NCBI GenBank assembly: GCA_001447805.1
Contig: CP013100.1
Location: 1-42,766, forward strand
Origin: Candidatus Tenderia electrophaga
Lineage (GTDB): Bacteria > Pseudomonadota > Gammaproteobacteria > Tenderiales > Tenderiaceae
Direction: 5' to 3'
DNA length: 42,766 nucleotides
Each line of letters starts with the position of its first letter. Position 1 is the first letter of the stretch. This document shows, in pieces, positions 33,760 through 42,421 of this stretch. Made by a program: the position numbers and the translations under genes. The notes beneath the pieces were generated by a model. It searched no databases, was not told the origin of the DNA, and saw only the letters and a list, made by a program, of their open reading frames with translations.

Positions 33760-34217
33760 CGGACCCCCATCCCACCATTGTCGGTTTCCCCGCCCAATAG
33801 ACCTGAATGTTGGCACATCACGGCCGGGATGCAAATCACGTCGAGCAGACCTGCCAAGACTTCTGTAATTATTACATTGCCCACGACTCCCTCTCCTACT
33901 GGGTGGTGTTAGTCTGCGCCGCTGCGACCTTTTGCTCGGATCTGGTGTGCTCCGGCGATTTTGGACGACAAAGATGATGCCCTTGGGTCATAATCACACC
34001 AAGACCACATCCTTAAGACCGAGCCAAGGACATCTGCCCTGCCAGCCTCGATGCCTCCCGTAAGGCGAGAAATCCCGCCTATCGCGACTTTGTCCAGACA
34101 CGGCGCGCTCAGGACCACGGAGGATTAGTGGACGGCATTGAAGTCTATTCAGTAGCCATCGGAAGACAACAAGGAAGGGTTTGTGCAGTTGTTGATTACC
34201 ATACGGGGGATAAGAGC
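33760..34217. other. Gap between the Mrr remnant and the integrase remnant, probably debris
   Basis: About 460 bases. A short in-frame plus-strand stretch (AKDICPASLDASRKARNPAY, 34027-34130) looks like former coding sequence, closed upstream by a stop. No complete gene or terminal repeat is seen. Confidence 0.35.
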
Positions 34218-34427
34218 ATGAGTGATGCGATAAACCGTGAAGCGGATATTCGGACGCTTATGGCCCAGACCGGCATGTCGCGGACAGAAGCTGCATTTGT
34301 GCTCGCCATTGAGAGTGGCGAAATCGCTGGCGATATCATCGAACTTGGGGTAAGTGACGAGGCTCCTGAGACTGTTGCACGGCCGGGCCAACAACGAACC
34401 GAACGTCATGACCTGGATAACGATTGA
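34218..34427 (+). CDS. Small hypothetical protein upstream of the integrase remnant
   Basis: 69 aa from the ATG at 34218 (an open frame exists from 34128). The sequence MSDAINREADIRTLMAQTGM, then SRTEAAFVLAIESGEIAGDI, is mostly helical and could be a small helix-turn-helix-like protein, but no match is recognised. It lies 33 bases before the integrase fragment and may be part of the same decayed module. Confidence 0.35.
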   Translation: MSDAINREADIRTLMAQTGMSRTEAAFVLAIESGEIAGDIIELGVSDEAPETVARPGQQRTERHDLDND

Positions 34428-34460
34428 ATACGTGCTTGGCTTTTATGGTGAAATCCAGGC

Positions 34461-34658
34461 TTGATGCCCGACTATAGCAGCCAATCTTGCCGCATTGGTG
34501 ACTGCCAGGAAATAGTGGCAGACGATTTAGGGAAAATCATGCTGGCGGGGGACTGGGAGCGCCCGGAAATGCCTGCCATTTACGCCCGAAAACTTGCGCC
34601 TGATAAAGGAGCGATGGCTGAGCTTGTTAAGCGGCAAAATCGACAAATGATAATATAA
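34461..34658 (+). pseudogene. 3' remnant of a tyrosine recombinase
   Basis: MMPDYSSQSCRIGDCQEIVA through RQNRQMII matches the last about 65 residues of the integrase at 3715-4773, including box II (Q in place of His), LAGDWERPEMPAIYAR with the nucleophile Tyr, and the end KRQNRQ.II. A 6-base in-frame deletion occurs after VADD. The upstream catalytic Arg and Lys regions are gone. It lies in the same orientation 29.9 kb downstream of the intact gene, and both copies end in GATAATATAA (4764-4773; 34649-34658). Confidence 0.85.
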
Positions 34659-34759
34659 ACCGTAGTTGTCGCGGCCTAATCTGGCAGTTACTTATTATTT
34701 TGCAGGATTCATTTTCCGCCAAGTGAGAGACGGTGTCCTACCAATTAGGGTTCAATTGC

Positions 34760-35938
34760 CTAGATTGTTGGGCTGATGTTTGATAGCTTAGTTAGCGCCC
34801 CATCAATCATTCTTGTAGCCTCAGTCAGCTCTAAATCTGTAGTCTCAAAACCAATACTAAACCGTATAACTGAGTCTGCGTCTTCACTGGTTAAGCCGAT
34901 GGCTTTAAGCACGTGAGACGGCTCCGGAATTCCCGACGTACATGCCGAGCCGGTTGAGGCTGCAATATTTGGCTGAAGTACTGCAAGTATGTCTTGCGCA
35001 TTGAATCCGGGAAAGCCAATCGAAATGTTTCCAGGGTGACGATGATCCATAGGGGGCCCATATAAATTAGTGTCCCACGATAGTGTTGTGAGCATTGTCG
35101 CAAATTTATCTCGACGAATACGTAATTCATTACGCAATCGATCCAACTGGTTTGTACACATATACTCGGCGGCCGCCCCCATTCCAACACATAACGGTGT
35201 AGGCAAAGTGCCTGATCGTAATCCTTGTTGCTGACCACCTCCGTATATTAATGGCTCGATGCTATCCTGTAATTCACGGCGAATATAAAGTACGCCAATA
35301 CCCTTGGGGCCGTACATTTTATGGCCAGATAGACTTAGCAGATCAACATTGTGACCGAAATTCTTCATATTCATGGCTATAGGCGCTTGGGATGCATCGC
35401 AATGAAAAACAGCCCCATAAGCTCTAACGGCCTCCGATAGACTAGTGATATTCTGCATGGAGCCGATTTCATTGTTAACGGCCATAATGGAGGCCACGAG
35501 CACATCATCTCCGAGCTGCTGCTCTAGGTCGCCTAAGTTAATATGGCCGTTATTATCTACAGGTATGGATTCCACGGTAAATCCGTATTGCCGTTCCAGA
35601 ATGCGTCCAACGGATAAAACACATTTGTGCTCTATGGAGCTCAGAAGAATCCTCTTTCGCTGAGAACCTTTGAGGACAGCACGTTTGGCTAGGCCTAGCA
35701 ACGCCAGATTATTCGACTCTGTAGCCCCGGAGGTAAAGACTACTTCATCGTTATCGACACCGATGAGACAGGCAATTTGTTGCGCTGCGCTCTCGATCGC
35801 AGCCGCAGATTTCCAGCCAAGCACGTGATCTGATGCGTGCGGGTTAGCGAAGAATTCAGCGAAATATGGTTGCATTTTGAGCATAATTTCGTCTGAGACA
35901 GGTGTAGACGCTTGATAGTCAAAATACAGTGTTTTCAT
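34760..35938 (-). CDS. sspA: Cysteine desulfurase of a DNA phosphorothioation system
   Basis: 392 aa, class V aminotransferase fold. The PLP lysine is K207 in SLSGHKMYGPKG, H104 lies in SSIEHK and the sulfur-carrying Cys333 in STGSACTSGIPEPSH. It is homologous to IscS/NifS and DndA. It removes sulfur from cysteine and, in SspABCD systems, passes it to SspD for insertion into the DNA backbone. It is divergent from sspBCD across a 158-base promoter region, exactly the arrangement described for sspA. I prefer SspA to DndA because the partner operon has DUF4007 rather than DndB/C/D/E. Confidence 0.85.
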   Translation of the reverse strand: MKTLYFDYQASTPVSDEIMLKMQPYFAEFFANPHASDHVLGWKSAAAIESAAQQIACLIGVDNDEVVFTSGATESNNLALLGLAKRAVLKGSQRKRILLSSIEHKCVLSVGRILERQYGFTVESIPVDNNGHINLGDLEQQLGDDVLVASIMAVNNEIGSMQNITSLSEAVRAYGAVFHCDASQAPIAMNMKNFGHNVDLLSLSGHKMYGPKGIGVLYIRRELQDSIEPLIYGGGQQQGLRSGTLPTPLCVGMGAAAEYMCTNQLDRLRNELRIRRDKFATMLTTLSWDTNLYGPPMDHRHPGNISIGFPGFNAQDILAVLQPNIAASTGSACTSGIPEPSHVLKAIGLTSEDADSVIRFSIGFETTDLELTEATRMIDGALTKLSNISPTI

Positions 35939-36009
35939 GATTTAACAGTAATATCAATGTATTATGAGGTATTATTCTAATTGCCAATCTGCTGAGATTT
36001 CGACCGGTT

Positions 36010-36087
36010 TCTGGGGGAAGCTCCCAGATAGACATTGACCATAGCACACGCCCTATATTAGAGTCACCTGGACGGATCATCCAGGAG
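36010..36087. promoter_or_regulatory. Inverted repeats in the sspA/sspB divergent gap
   Basis: TCTGGG-N7-CCCAGA lies at 36010-36028. CCTGGA-N7-TCCAGG lies at 36067-36085, and its right arm overlaps the SD sequence AGGAG (36083-36087) of sspB (ATG 36097). The first may be an operator; the second could fold over the ribosome binding site and limit SspB synthesis. A TTGACC box at 36035 fits a -35 element only loosely. Confidence 0.4.
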
Positions 36088-36096
36088 AACAAGACC

Positions 36097-37047
36097 ATGG
36101 CGCGCGGGCCACTCTACCAACAAGACTACAAGCCTCAATTTTCAGGGCATGAGACCTTTCCGTTACGGTACGGATGGCTAAAGAAGTGCTTTGACCGCGT
36201 ATCTAAAACCGAGCAAGATCCCGACAACAAGCCCCTATGTTGGGGCGACGATGCCATTGCGCACTTTGGTGTGGGTAAGAATATGGTGTCATCTATGCGC
36301 CATTGGGCCACTGTTGCAGGCATTATTGAGGAGCCGTCAGGCACTAATCACGTCAAGACCACTCCGCTCGGCCAACTGCTATTCGGAGACAACGGGGTTG
36401 ATCCTTATCTGGAGCACCCCAATTCGTTATGGCTGATTCATTGGAAATTGGCAACAGAATGGAAAAAAAAGACGACGTGGTATTGGGCGTTTAGTTACTA
36501 CTCGGCCGTAACCTTTGAGCGGGACAAATTCATAAAGCGTTTACTGCGTGATTGGCCCAATGCCGCTCAAACTACGGTTAAGAATGATGTGGCTTGTTTT
36601 GTTCGCACATATGCGGCGCAACCGTCTTCCGCAAAAGCGGGAAGAGACGACTCTCTTGAATGTCCACTTACAGAACTCGGGCTAATCAAGCCTGTTTCAA
36701 AGCGTGATGAATTCAGGTTTGTTCGCGGCCAGAAGACCACATTATGTGACGGCACGTTTGCCTATGCCTTGCTGGAATTTTGGAAGGAGTTCTCCCCGGC
36801 GTCTTCAACACTCTCTTTTGAAGCGATTGTGCATGAGCCGGGCTCACCGGGGCGCGTCTTTTTGCTCGATGAAAATGATGTTGCCGACAGGCTATCTCAT
36901 ATAGATAGCGTGACTAATAATGCACTGCGATGGTCAGAGACCGCGGGACTTAAGCAGGTTGTTAGTACTCCTGAGTTTGATTTCGGTAATGCTCTAGATT
37001 TTGTTCAAAAGGACTTCGAACGATTAAATGACAGGGAGGCGGCATAG
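36097..37047 (+). CDS. sspB: DUF4007 protein, SspB-like (phosphorothioation nickase)
   Basis: 316 aa. The N-terminal FSGHETFPLRYGWLKKCFDR and FGVGKNMVSSMRHWATVAGI are the DUF4007 signature. WLIHWKLATEWKKKTTWYWA follows in the middle. In SspABCD, SspB is the nicking enzyme that opens one strand at the modification site, and it is a DUF4007 protein. The gene is first in the sspBCD operon; its TAG overlaps the GTG of the next gene by one base. The function is taken from the family and the gene order. Confidence 0.85.
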   Translation: MARGPLYQQDYKPQFSGHETFPLRYGWLKKCFDRVSKTEQDPDNKPLCWGDDAIAHFGVGKNMVSSMRHWATVAGIIEEPSGTNHVKTTPLGQLLFGDNGVDPYLEHPNSLWLIHWKLATEWKKKTTWYWAFSYYSAVTFERDKFIKRLLRDWPNAAQTTVKNDVACFVRTYAAQPSSAKAGRDDSLECPLTELGLIKPVSKRDEFRFVRGQKTTLCDGTFAYALLEFWKEFSPASSTLSFEAIVHEPGSPGRVFLLDENDVADRLSHIDSVTNNALRWSETAGLKQVVSTPEFDFGNALDFVQKDFERLNDREAA

Positions 37048-40000
37048 TGGCGTTAGTTGATCAAGTTGCCATCGCCCGACGTTTTCTAAAATCCATTCGC
37101 ATTGATACGGATTTCGGCGATAAGAATGCTCTTGATGGGTTCATCTGTCCGCAATCTTCCGCCGACATTCTTATATCGATGGCCCAGCATGCCTCTGATG
37201 CCGGGCAAGGCGCTTTTACGTGGACCGGCCCTTACGGCAGCGGCAAATCTAGTCTGGCAATCGCGCTGAGTGCATTGCTCAATGGCAATCAGGAGTTACA
37301 GAAAGAGGCGGCAAAAGTCTTTGGACGTAAGCTCACCAATGCCATATGGAAGGCGTTTCCGACTGGCTCAAAAGGTTGGCGTGTTCTACCGGTTGTAGGC
37401 CGGAGAGACGATCCCGTCGAGGTTCTTGGAGAAGCCTTAAAAGAAGCAGGATACGTTGTCCGTCGCCCCAAAGGGGGCTGGACAGAAGGGCATGTGGTCG
37501 ACGGCTTAATGGATATTGCGACGAGCAAACCTAGGACGCATGGCGGCTTAATCCTGTTTGTAGATGAAATGGGGAAATTCCTTGAGGCGTCTGCGCAGGA
37601 TGGTTCGGATGTTTATATTTTCCAGCAACTCGCAGAGGCTGCCTCCCGAAGCAATGGCCGTTTTTTGTTCGTCGGTGTTTTGCACCAAGCCTTTGACGAA
37701 TATGCACACCGTCTTTCACACGAGCTTCGTGATGAATGGGCGAAAATTCAGGGACGCTTTGTTGACCTGCCAGTCAACACAATCGGCGAAGAACAGATAG
37801 ACCTGATATCTCGTGCGATTGAATATAATAATGTGGCTCCTCGCGCTAAGGATCAATCTAAAGCTGTTGCCAAGATAGCTCGAAAGGATCGCAGTCAGGA
37901 TGCCGACCGTCTAGCGGAGATGCTAAAAAATTGTTGGCCGCTACATCCGGTTGTTGCCTGTCTGCTCGGACCGATTTCCCGTCGCCGGTTTGGTCAAAAC
38001 CAGCGCAGCATTTTTGGTTTTCTCAATTCGGCAGAACCGAATGGCTTTCAGGACTACTTACGTTCGGCTGATGAGGAAGACCTCTATACACCTTCGAAAC
38101 TTTGGGATTACTTACGCGCCAATCTGGAGCCTTCCATTCTCGCCTCGCCGGATGGTCACCGTTGGGCGCTCGCCGCAGAAGCATTGGAGCGCTGTGAAGC
38201 TTTGGGAGGTGATGGATTTTTAGTTGATCTTCTAAAAACGATAGCCGTGGTTGATCTCTTTAAAGAGCGCTCCGGTCTCGTTCCAAGTTTTGGGCTCATC
38301 CAGACATGCTTTCCTGATGTTAGTGCGAAGGATCTCAAGGCTGCACTGGAGAGGCTGGATAAATGGTCCCTGACTATTTTCAAGAAGTTCCAGAATGCAC
38401 ACGCCATTTTTGCCGGTAGTGACTTCAATATTGATCAAGCCGTAGGCGTGGCACTCGACGAAATTGATGAGCTTGATTTTGATGCACTCAAATCATTGGC
38501 AGGGTTACAGCCCATTCTGGCTAAACGCCACTACCATGAAACCGGTGCTATGCGGTGGTTTGATGTGAATATCACGCCAGCCAAAGATGTCATGGATGTG
38601 GCGACTCGCTTTAAACCCAAGAATGGCGTCATCGGCGAATTCCTGCTTGTGGTGCCGACCGAGGGTGAAGAGGAAGGGCACGTTAAAACACTTTGCCGGG
38701 ACGCAGCCAAATTGAGCGACCAATGGGACATCGTGGCAGGCTATTCACCACGAGCCTGGTCGGTTGTAATGTTGGCCCGCGAATTATTGGCGCATGATAA
38801 AGTGAATAATGATCATCCGGAGCTAGCGGGTGATCCTGTTGCGCGGCGAGAGGTCACAGCAAGACTTGCAGACTTGCAGGCACAGTTGGAAACCGAACTC
38901 ACGAAGTCCCTCGATAAGGCCGAATGGTGCCGAAAACATCATTCTACAAAACACTATCGCCAGTCTGATCTGAATAGCCTCGCCTCCGATCTAGCAGAAA
39001 GACGTTATGATCAATGTCCAAAACTTCACAATGAGCTTCTGAACAGACAAAAGCCCTCCAGTAGTGCTATTGCAGGGCAAAACGCTCTCTTGCGGCACAT
39101 GATCACAAGAGAGGGCGAACCACGTTTGGGAATTGACGGTTATCCGGCAGAAGGCGGTCTTTACGCCTCGTTGCTGGAAGCCACAGGGCTGTACTCAGAA
39201 ACAAAAGACGGGTGGCGCTTTGTAGCTCCCTCCGATAATGAGGCGGATACATATAGGCTCTTTCCTGCCTGGAATGCAGCCATCCAGTACATAAAGAAGA
39301 ATAAAAAACGCTCGGTTGCCATCTCAGAGCTTTATGCTCTCTGGGCGGAGCAGCCATACGGGATTAAGGATGGATTGATGCCGGTTCTGTCGGTCGCGTT
39401 TATTCTCACTCAGCGGGAGAATCTTGCTATCTATCGGGAAGGTATTTTCCGTGCGCGGTTTGATGATGTCGATGTTGAGTATATGGCCAAAGATGCCGAG
39501 ACGATCCAACTGCGCTGGATGGACCTGAATAAGATTTCACGTCGCATGCTATCCGATATGGCCGACGTTGTACGAGACCTTGATGAGAAAAACGAACTAA
39601 AACACCTACAGCCGATTGATGTAGCCCGTGGTCTTGTGGCGATCTATGAAAAATTGCCGAACTGGACGAAACGGACAATGCGTCTTTCAGCAAGAGCTAT
39701 TCAAGTCCGCGACATTTTCAAGCGCGCGCGTGACCCGAATAAATTTTTGTTTGACGATATCCCTGCACTGGTCAATTCCAAAAAAACCGACATATCCGAC
39801 AGAGACGACATTCGTAATATCGTCTCGATAGTGAAGGAAGGGTTGCAGGAGTTGGTGCAGGCATATCCTCTTATGGTTCATCGGCAAAGGGACATGCTTC
39901 TTGCCGAGCTACAGGTTCCTAACCTTTCACGTCAGTCTCTCTTGGAGCTTCGTGAGCGGGCTGAGAATGTTAAAGAACTTGCCGGAGATTTCCGTTTAGA

Positions 40001-40442
40001 TGCTTTTGTCGGGCGCTTGGCTCAATTTGAGGGAGATGATGAAGGCTTCGAGGGCATTGCAAGTCTTGCAGCAAACAAGCCGCCCAGAGATTGGGTTGAC
40101 CCGGATATGGATCGAGCATCTATCGAGCTAGCGGATATGGCGCAGAAGTTTCTCAGAGCCGAAACTTTCACACGGATCAAAGGACGCCCGGAAAAGCGCC
40201 AAGCGATGGCGGTTTTGGTTGGAATGGAAGGCAGACCGGCCCCGCTACTGGAAGAGTTTGATGTGATCGACTCGGATAGGGATGCCATTAACGATCTTAT
40301 CGACCGGGTTTCGAAAACGCTTGATTCAGTTGATACCAATAGCCGAAGCATTATTCTTGCCGCCTTGGCAGAGCTGAGCGCCCGGTATATGCAGGCTCCC
40401 GAGGTGGAGAAACGAAAAACAGGAAACGGAAAGGTCGCATAG
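37047..40442 (+). CDS. sspC: Large P-loop ATPase, SspC-like
   Basis: 1,131 aa. GTG start, SD AGGGAGG about 9 bases upstream, overlapping the DUF4007 stop. Walker A GPYGSGKSS is at 61-69 and Walker B GGLILFVDEMGKF near 170-182; the sequence before Walker A (KNALDGFICPQSSADILISM) is typical of the family. The rest is long and helical without further known domains. In SspABCD the ATPase supplies energy for assembling the modification complex on DNA. SspC is usually about 700-1,100 aa, so this length is at the high end. The stop is 3 bases before sspD. Confidence 0.82.
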   Translation: MALVDQVAIARRFLKSIRIDTDFGDKNALDGFICPQSSADILISMAQHASDAGQGAFTWTGPYGSGKSSLAIALSALLNGNQELQKEAAKVFGRKLTNAIWKAFPTGSKGWRVLPVVGRRDDPVEVLGEALKEAGYVVRRPKGGWTEGHVVDGLMDIATSKPRTHGGLILFVDEMGKFLEASAQDGSDVYIFQQLAEAASRSNGRFLFVGVLHQAFDEYAHRLSHELRDEWAKIQGRFVDLPVNTIGEEQIDLISRAIEYNNVAPRAKDQSKAVAKIARKDRSQDADRLAEMLKNCWPLHPVVACLLGPISRRRFGQNQRSIFGFLNSAEPNGFQDYLRSADEEDLYTPSKLWDYLRANLEPSILASPDGHRWALAAEALERCEALGGDGFLVDLLKTIAVVDLFKERSGLVPSFGLIQTCFPDVSAKDLKAALERLDKWSLTIFKKFQNAHAIFAGSDFNIDQAVGVALDEIDELDFDALKSLAGLQPILAKRHYHETGAMRWFDVNITPAKDVMDVATRFKPKNGVIGEFLLVVPTEGEEEGHVKTLCRDAAKLSDQWDIVAGYSPRAWSVVMLARELLAHDKVNNDHPELAGDPVARREVTARLADLQAQLETELTKSLDKAEWCRKHHSTKHYRQSDLNSLASDLAERRYDQCPKLHNELLNRQKPSSSAIAGQNALLRHMITREGEPRLGIDGYPAEGGLYASLLEATGLYSETKDGWRFVAPSDNEADTYRLFPAWNAAIQYIKKNKKRSVAISELYALWAEQPYGIKDGLMPVLSVAFILTQRENLAIYREGIFRARFDDVDVEYMAKDAETIQLRWMDLNKISRRMLSDMADVVRDLDEKNELKHLQPIDVARGLVAIYEKLPNWTKRTMRLSARAIQVRDIFKRARDPNKFLFDDIPALVNSKKTDISDRDDIRNIVSIVKEGLQELVQAYPLMVHRQRDMLLAELQVPNLSRQSLLELRERAENVKELAGDFRLDAFVGRLAQFEGDDEGFEGIASLAANKPPRDWVDPDMDRASIELADMAQKFLRAETFTRIKGRPEKRQAMAVLVGMEGRPAPLLEEFDVIDSDRDAINDLIDRVSKTLDSVDTNSRSIILAALAELSARYMQAPEVEKRKTGNGKVA

Positions 40443-40445
40443 GAT

Positions 40446-41282
40446 ATGTCTGGAAATGAGATGCACGTTCTGGGATTGTCCGGCGGTCGAGATAGCGCTG
40501 CACTTGCTGTTTACATGCGGCAGCACCACCCGGACATTGAAATTGAATATTTCTTTACCGACACAGGTAAGGAACTCCCCGAAGTATACGAGTACCTTGG
40601 CAGGCTAGAAGGATTCTTGGGCCAACGTATTCGCAAGCTAAATCCCGACAGAGATTTTGATTTCTGGTTAAAACAATACAACGAATTTTTACCTTCAGCA
40701 CAGACGAGGTGGTGTACACGACAGTTAAAGCTGAGACCATTTGAGCAATGGGTTCGGCCTTTGCTCGAAGAAGGTAAAATAATATACAGCTATGTTGCAA
40801 TTCGTGGCGATGAAGAATATCGGGAGGGTTATTCTTCGAAAGATGAAAATCTGATCATTAAGTTACCCTTCAAAGAAGCCGGGATAGATAAGGCTGGCGT
40901 GCTGGATATTTTGGAGGGGGCCGGTCTCGGGCTTCCGCATTACTATTCTTGGCGAACACGCAGTGGCTGCACCTTTTGCTTCTTTCAGCAAAAAATTGAA
41001 TGGGTGCGCCTAATGGAGCGCCATCCCGAGGCGTTCGAAGAAGCTAAAGCCTATGAGAAGAACGCTGTTGATCACGGCTCTCCGTTCACCTGGAGTCAGG
41101 GCGAATCTTTGGATGAGCTGTCTAGGCCGGAACGTGTTCAACAAATCAAAGAAGATCATGAACAGCGTCTTGCCAGGCAGAAAAGCAAATCCCAACCGAA
41201 CCCGCTACGGTCAGATAGCGAGCCTTTGGATATTGATGATCTATATGGTAAGGCCAAGGTGTGCCTTGCTTGTCACAAATAA
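40446..41282 (+). CDS. sspD: PAPS-reductase-family sulfurtransferase, SspD/DndC-like
   Basis: 278 aa. PP-loop LSGGRDSAAL at 11-20 binds ATP, with DTGKELPEVYEY after it. Cysteines in RWCTRQLK (C90), SGCTFCFF (C175, C178) and the C-terminal CLACHK fit an iron-sulfur or zinc site as in DndC. The protein adenylates the DNA phosphate and transfers sulfur from SspA, yielding phosphorothioate DNA. It is 3 bases downstream of sspC, so the three genes are one operon. Confidence 0.85.
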   Translation: MSGNEMHVLGLSGGRDSAALAVYMRQHHPDIEIEYFFTDTGKELPEVYEYLGRLEGFLGQRIRKLNPDRDFDFWLKQYNEFLPSAQTRWCTRQLKLRPFEQWVRPLLEEGKIIYSYVAIRGDEEYREGYSSKDENLIIKLPFKEAGIDKAGVLDILEGAGLGLPHYYSWRTRSGCTFCFFQQKIEWVRLMERHPEAFEEAKAYEKNAVDHGSPFTWSQGESLDELSRPERVQQIKEDHEQRLARQKSKSQPNPLRSDSEPLDIDDLYGKAKVCLACHK

Positions 41283-41320
41283 ATGGCGGAAATTTGATAA
41301 GTAATAATTAGTGCATGTAG

Positions 41321-42409
41321 ATGAACCCTGAAAATATAGTTGCAGCAATTGAAAAGTTTTTCTTTGAGATCATCGGGCAACTGTTGCCTGGCTTTCTATT
41401 CCTGGTCGGCTTGTACTTTGTTCTTCCAGATGCGTTCGTAAAAAGTTATACACCTTCAAATAGTCTCGGATATTGGAGCCTTGTCGGTGCGTCGTATGCA
41501 ACAGGTAGCGCGCTCACGGCGCTTGGGAGCTACATTATTATCCCGCTATATCTTCGTATTGTAGCAAGTACACTTATTTCTTGGGTGCTTTCGAAACGTA
41601 TTAAAGATATGCTTTTATCAAACGCGGAGATTGATAAAAAGCTACGGCAAGGTGCGGCGTTTCAATTCATTAAGGCTCAGTATCCCGAGAATGCATCGCT
41701 GCGCACATTAAGGAATGTGGCGATGTCATCCATAAACTCATCTGACAAAGAAACTACGATCAGATTTATGTTTCTCAGTCTTTTGAGCCAGGGGATTGCA
41801 ACAAGCATTCTTCTCCTTGCTGTTATCCAATCAGTCGTTTGGTTGCCGACATATATGAGGATTTTGGAGGGGGTAGGCTCCACAGCAGTACTATTCATGA
41901 CTGCGCTAATTGTCGCACTACCATTTATCCTGAGAGAGCGCGAGTTTTTTGATCGGGCTCGTCGCCTGCCAATAGACAGTTATTTTGCAACCCTGAAGCC
42001 GACGGTCTCTGCCGAGAACCCAGGCCAGCCAATGAAAACCGTATATCTGTCTGGCGGTCATTATTCGGGTTGGCAGAAAGATGTAATAAAAGAGGCTAAT
42101 GGTTTCGAATATAAGGATCCCAGTAAAAATGACCTCACCGATCCAAGACTTTACACAGAGTGGGATTTAGAAGCTATCCATAGCAGTGATATAGTGTTTG
42201 CGTATTTTGAAGACGCGAATCCAGCTGGGTATGGCCTTTCCTTGGAGGTTGGTTACGCCGCAGCACTCGGCAAACATATCATATTCGTTGACGAAAAATC
42301 TCATCAATCACCTGATGTAGGACGTTACCTTAAAATTGTGCAAGAAACGTCAAACGTTGTCTTTGATTCGTTGAACGATGGAATCAGTTACTTGAAATCA
42401 CTATCGTAA
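41321..42409 (+). CDS. Membrane protein with nucleoside 2-deoxyribosyltransferase-like domain
   Basis: 362 aa. Four membrane segments are visible: IIGQLLPGFLFLVGLYFVL (about 17-35), VGASYATGSALTALGSYIII (about 54-73), one around 148-172 and one around 183-203. They are followed by a soluble C-terminal domain (about 237-362). That domain reads KTVYLSGGHYSGW, LYTEWDLEAIHSSDIVFAYF and SLEVGYAAALGKHIIFVDEK. The last is the Glu-containing motif of nucleoside 2-deoxyribosyltransferase-like proteins, a family also used in nucleotide-signalling defence. It lies 38 bases downstream of sspD on the same strand. It could be a membrane-bound effector that acts on nucleotides when phosphorothioate marking fails. 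It is not SspE (no DUF262/DUF1524). Confidence 0.7.
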   Translation: MNPENIVAAIEKFFFEIIGQLLPGFLFLVGLYFVLPDAFVKSYTPSNSLGYWSLVGASYATGSALTALGSYIIIPLYLRIVASTLISWVLSKRIKDMLLSNAEIDKKLRQGAAFQFIKAQYPENASLRTLRNVAMSSINSSDKETTIRFMFLSLLSQGIATSILLLAVIQSVVWLPTYMRILEGVGSTAVLFMTALIVALPFILREREFFDRARRLPIDSYFATLKPTVSAENPGQPMKTVYLSGGHYSGWQKDVIKEANGFEYKDPSKNDLTDPRLYTEWDLEAIHSSDIVFAYFEDANPAGYGLSLEVGYAAALGKHIIFVDEKSHQSPDVGRYLKIVQETSNVVFDSLNDGISYLKSLS

Positions 42410-42421
42410 TTAGCCGTGATG

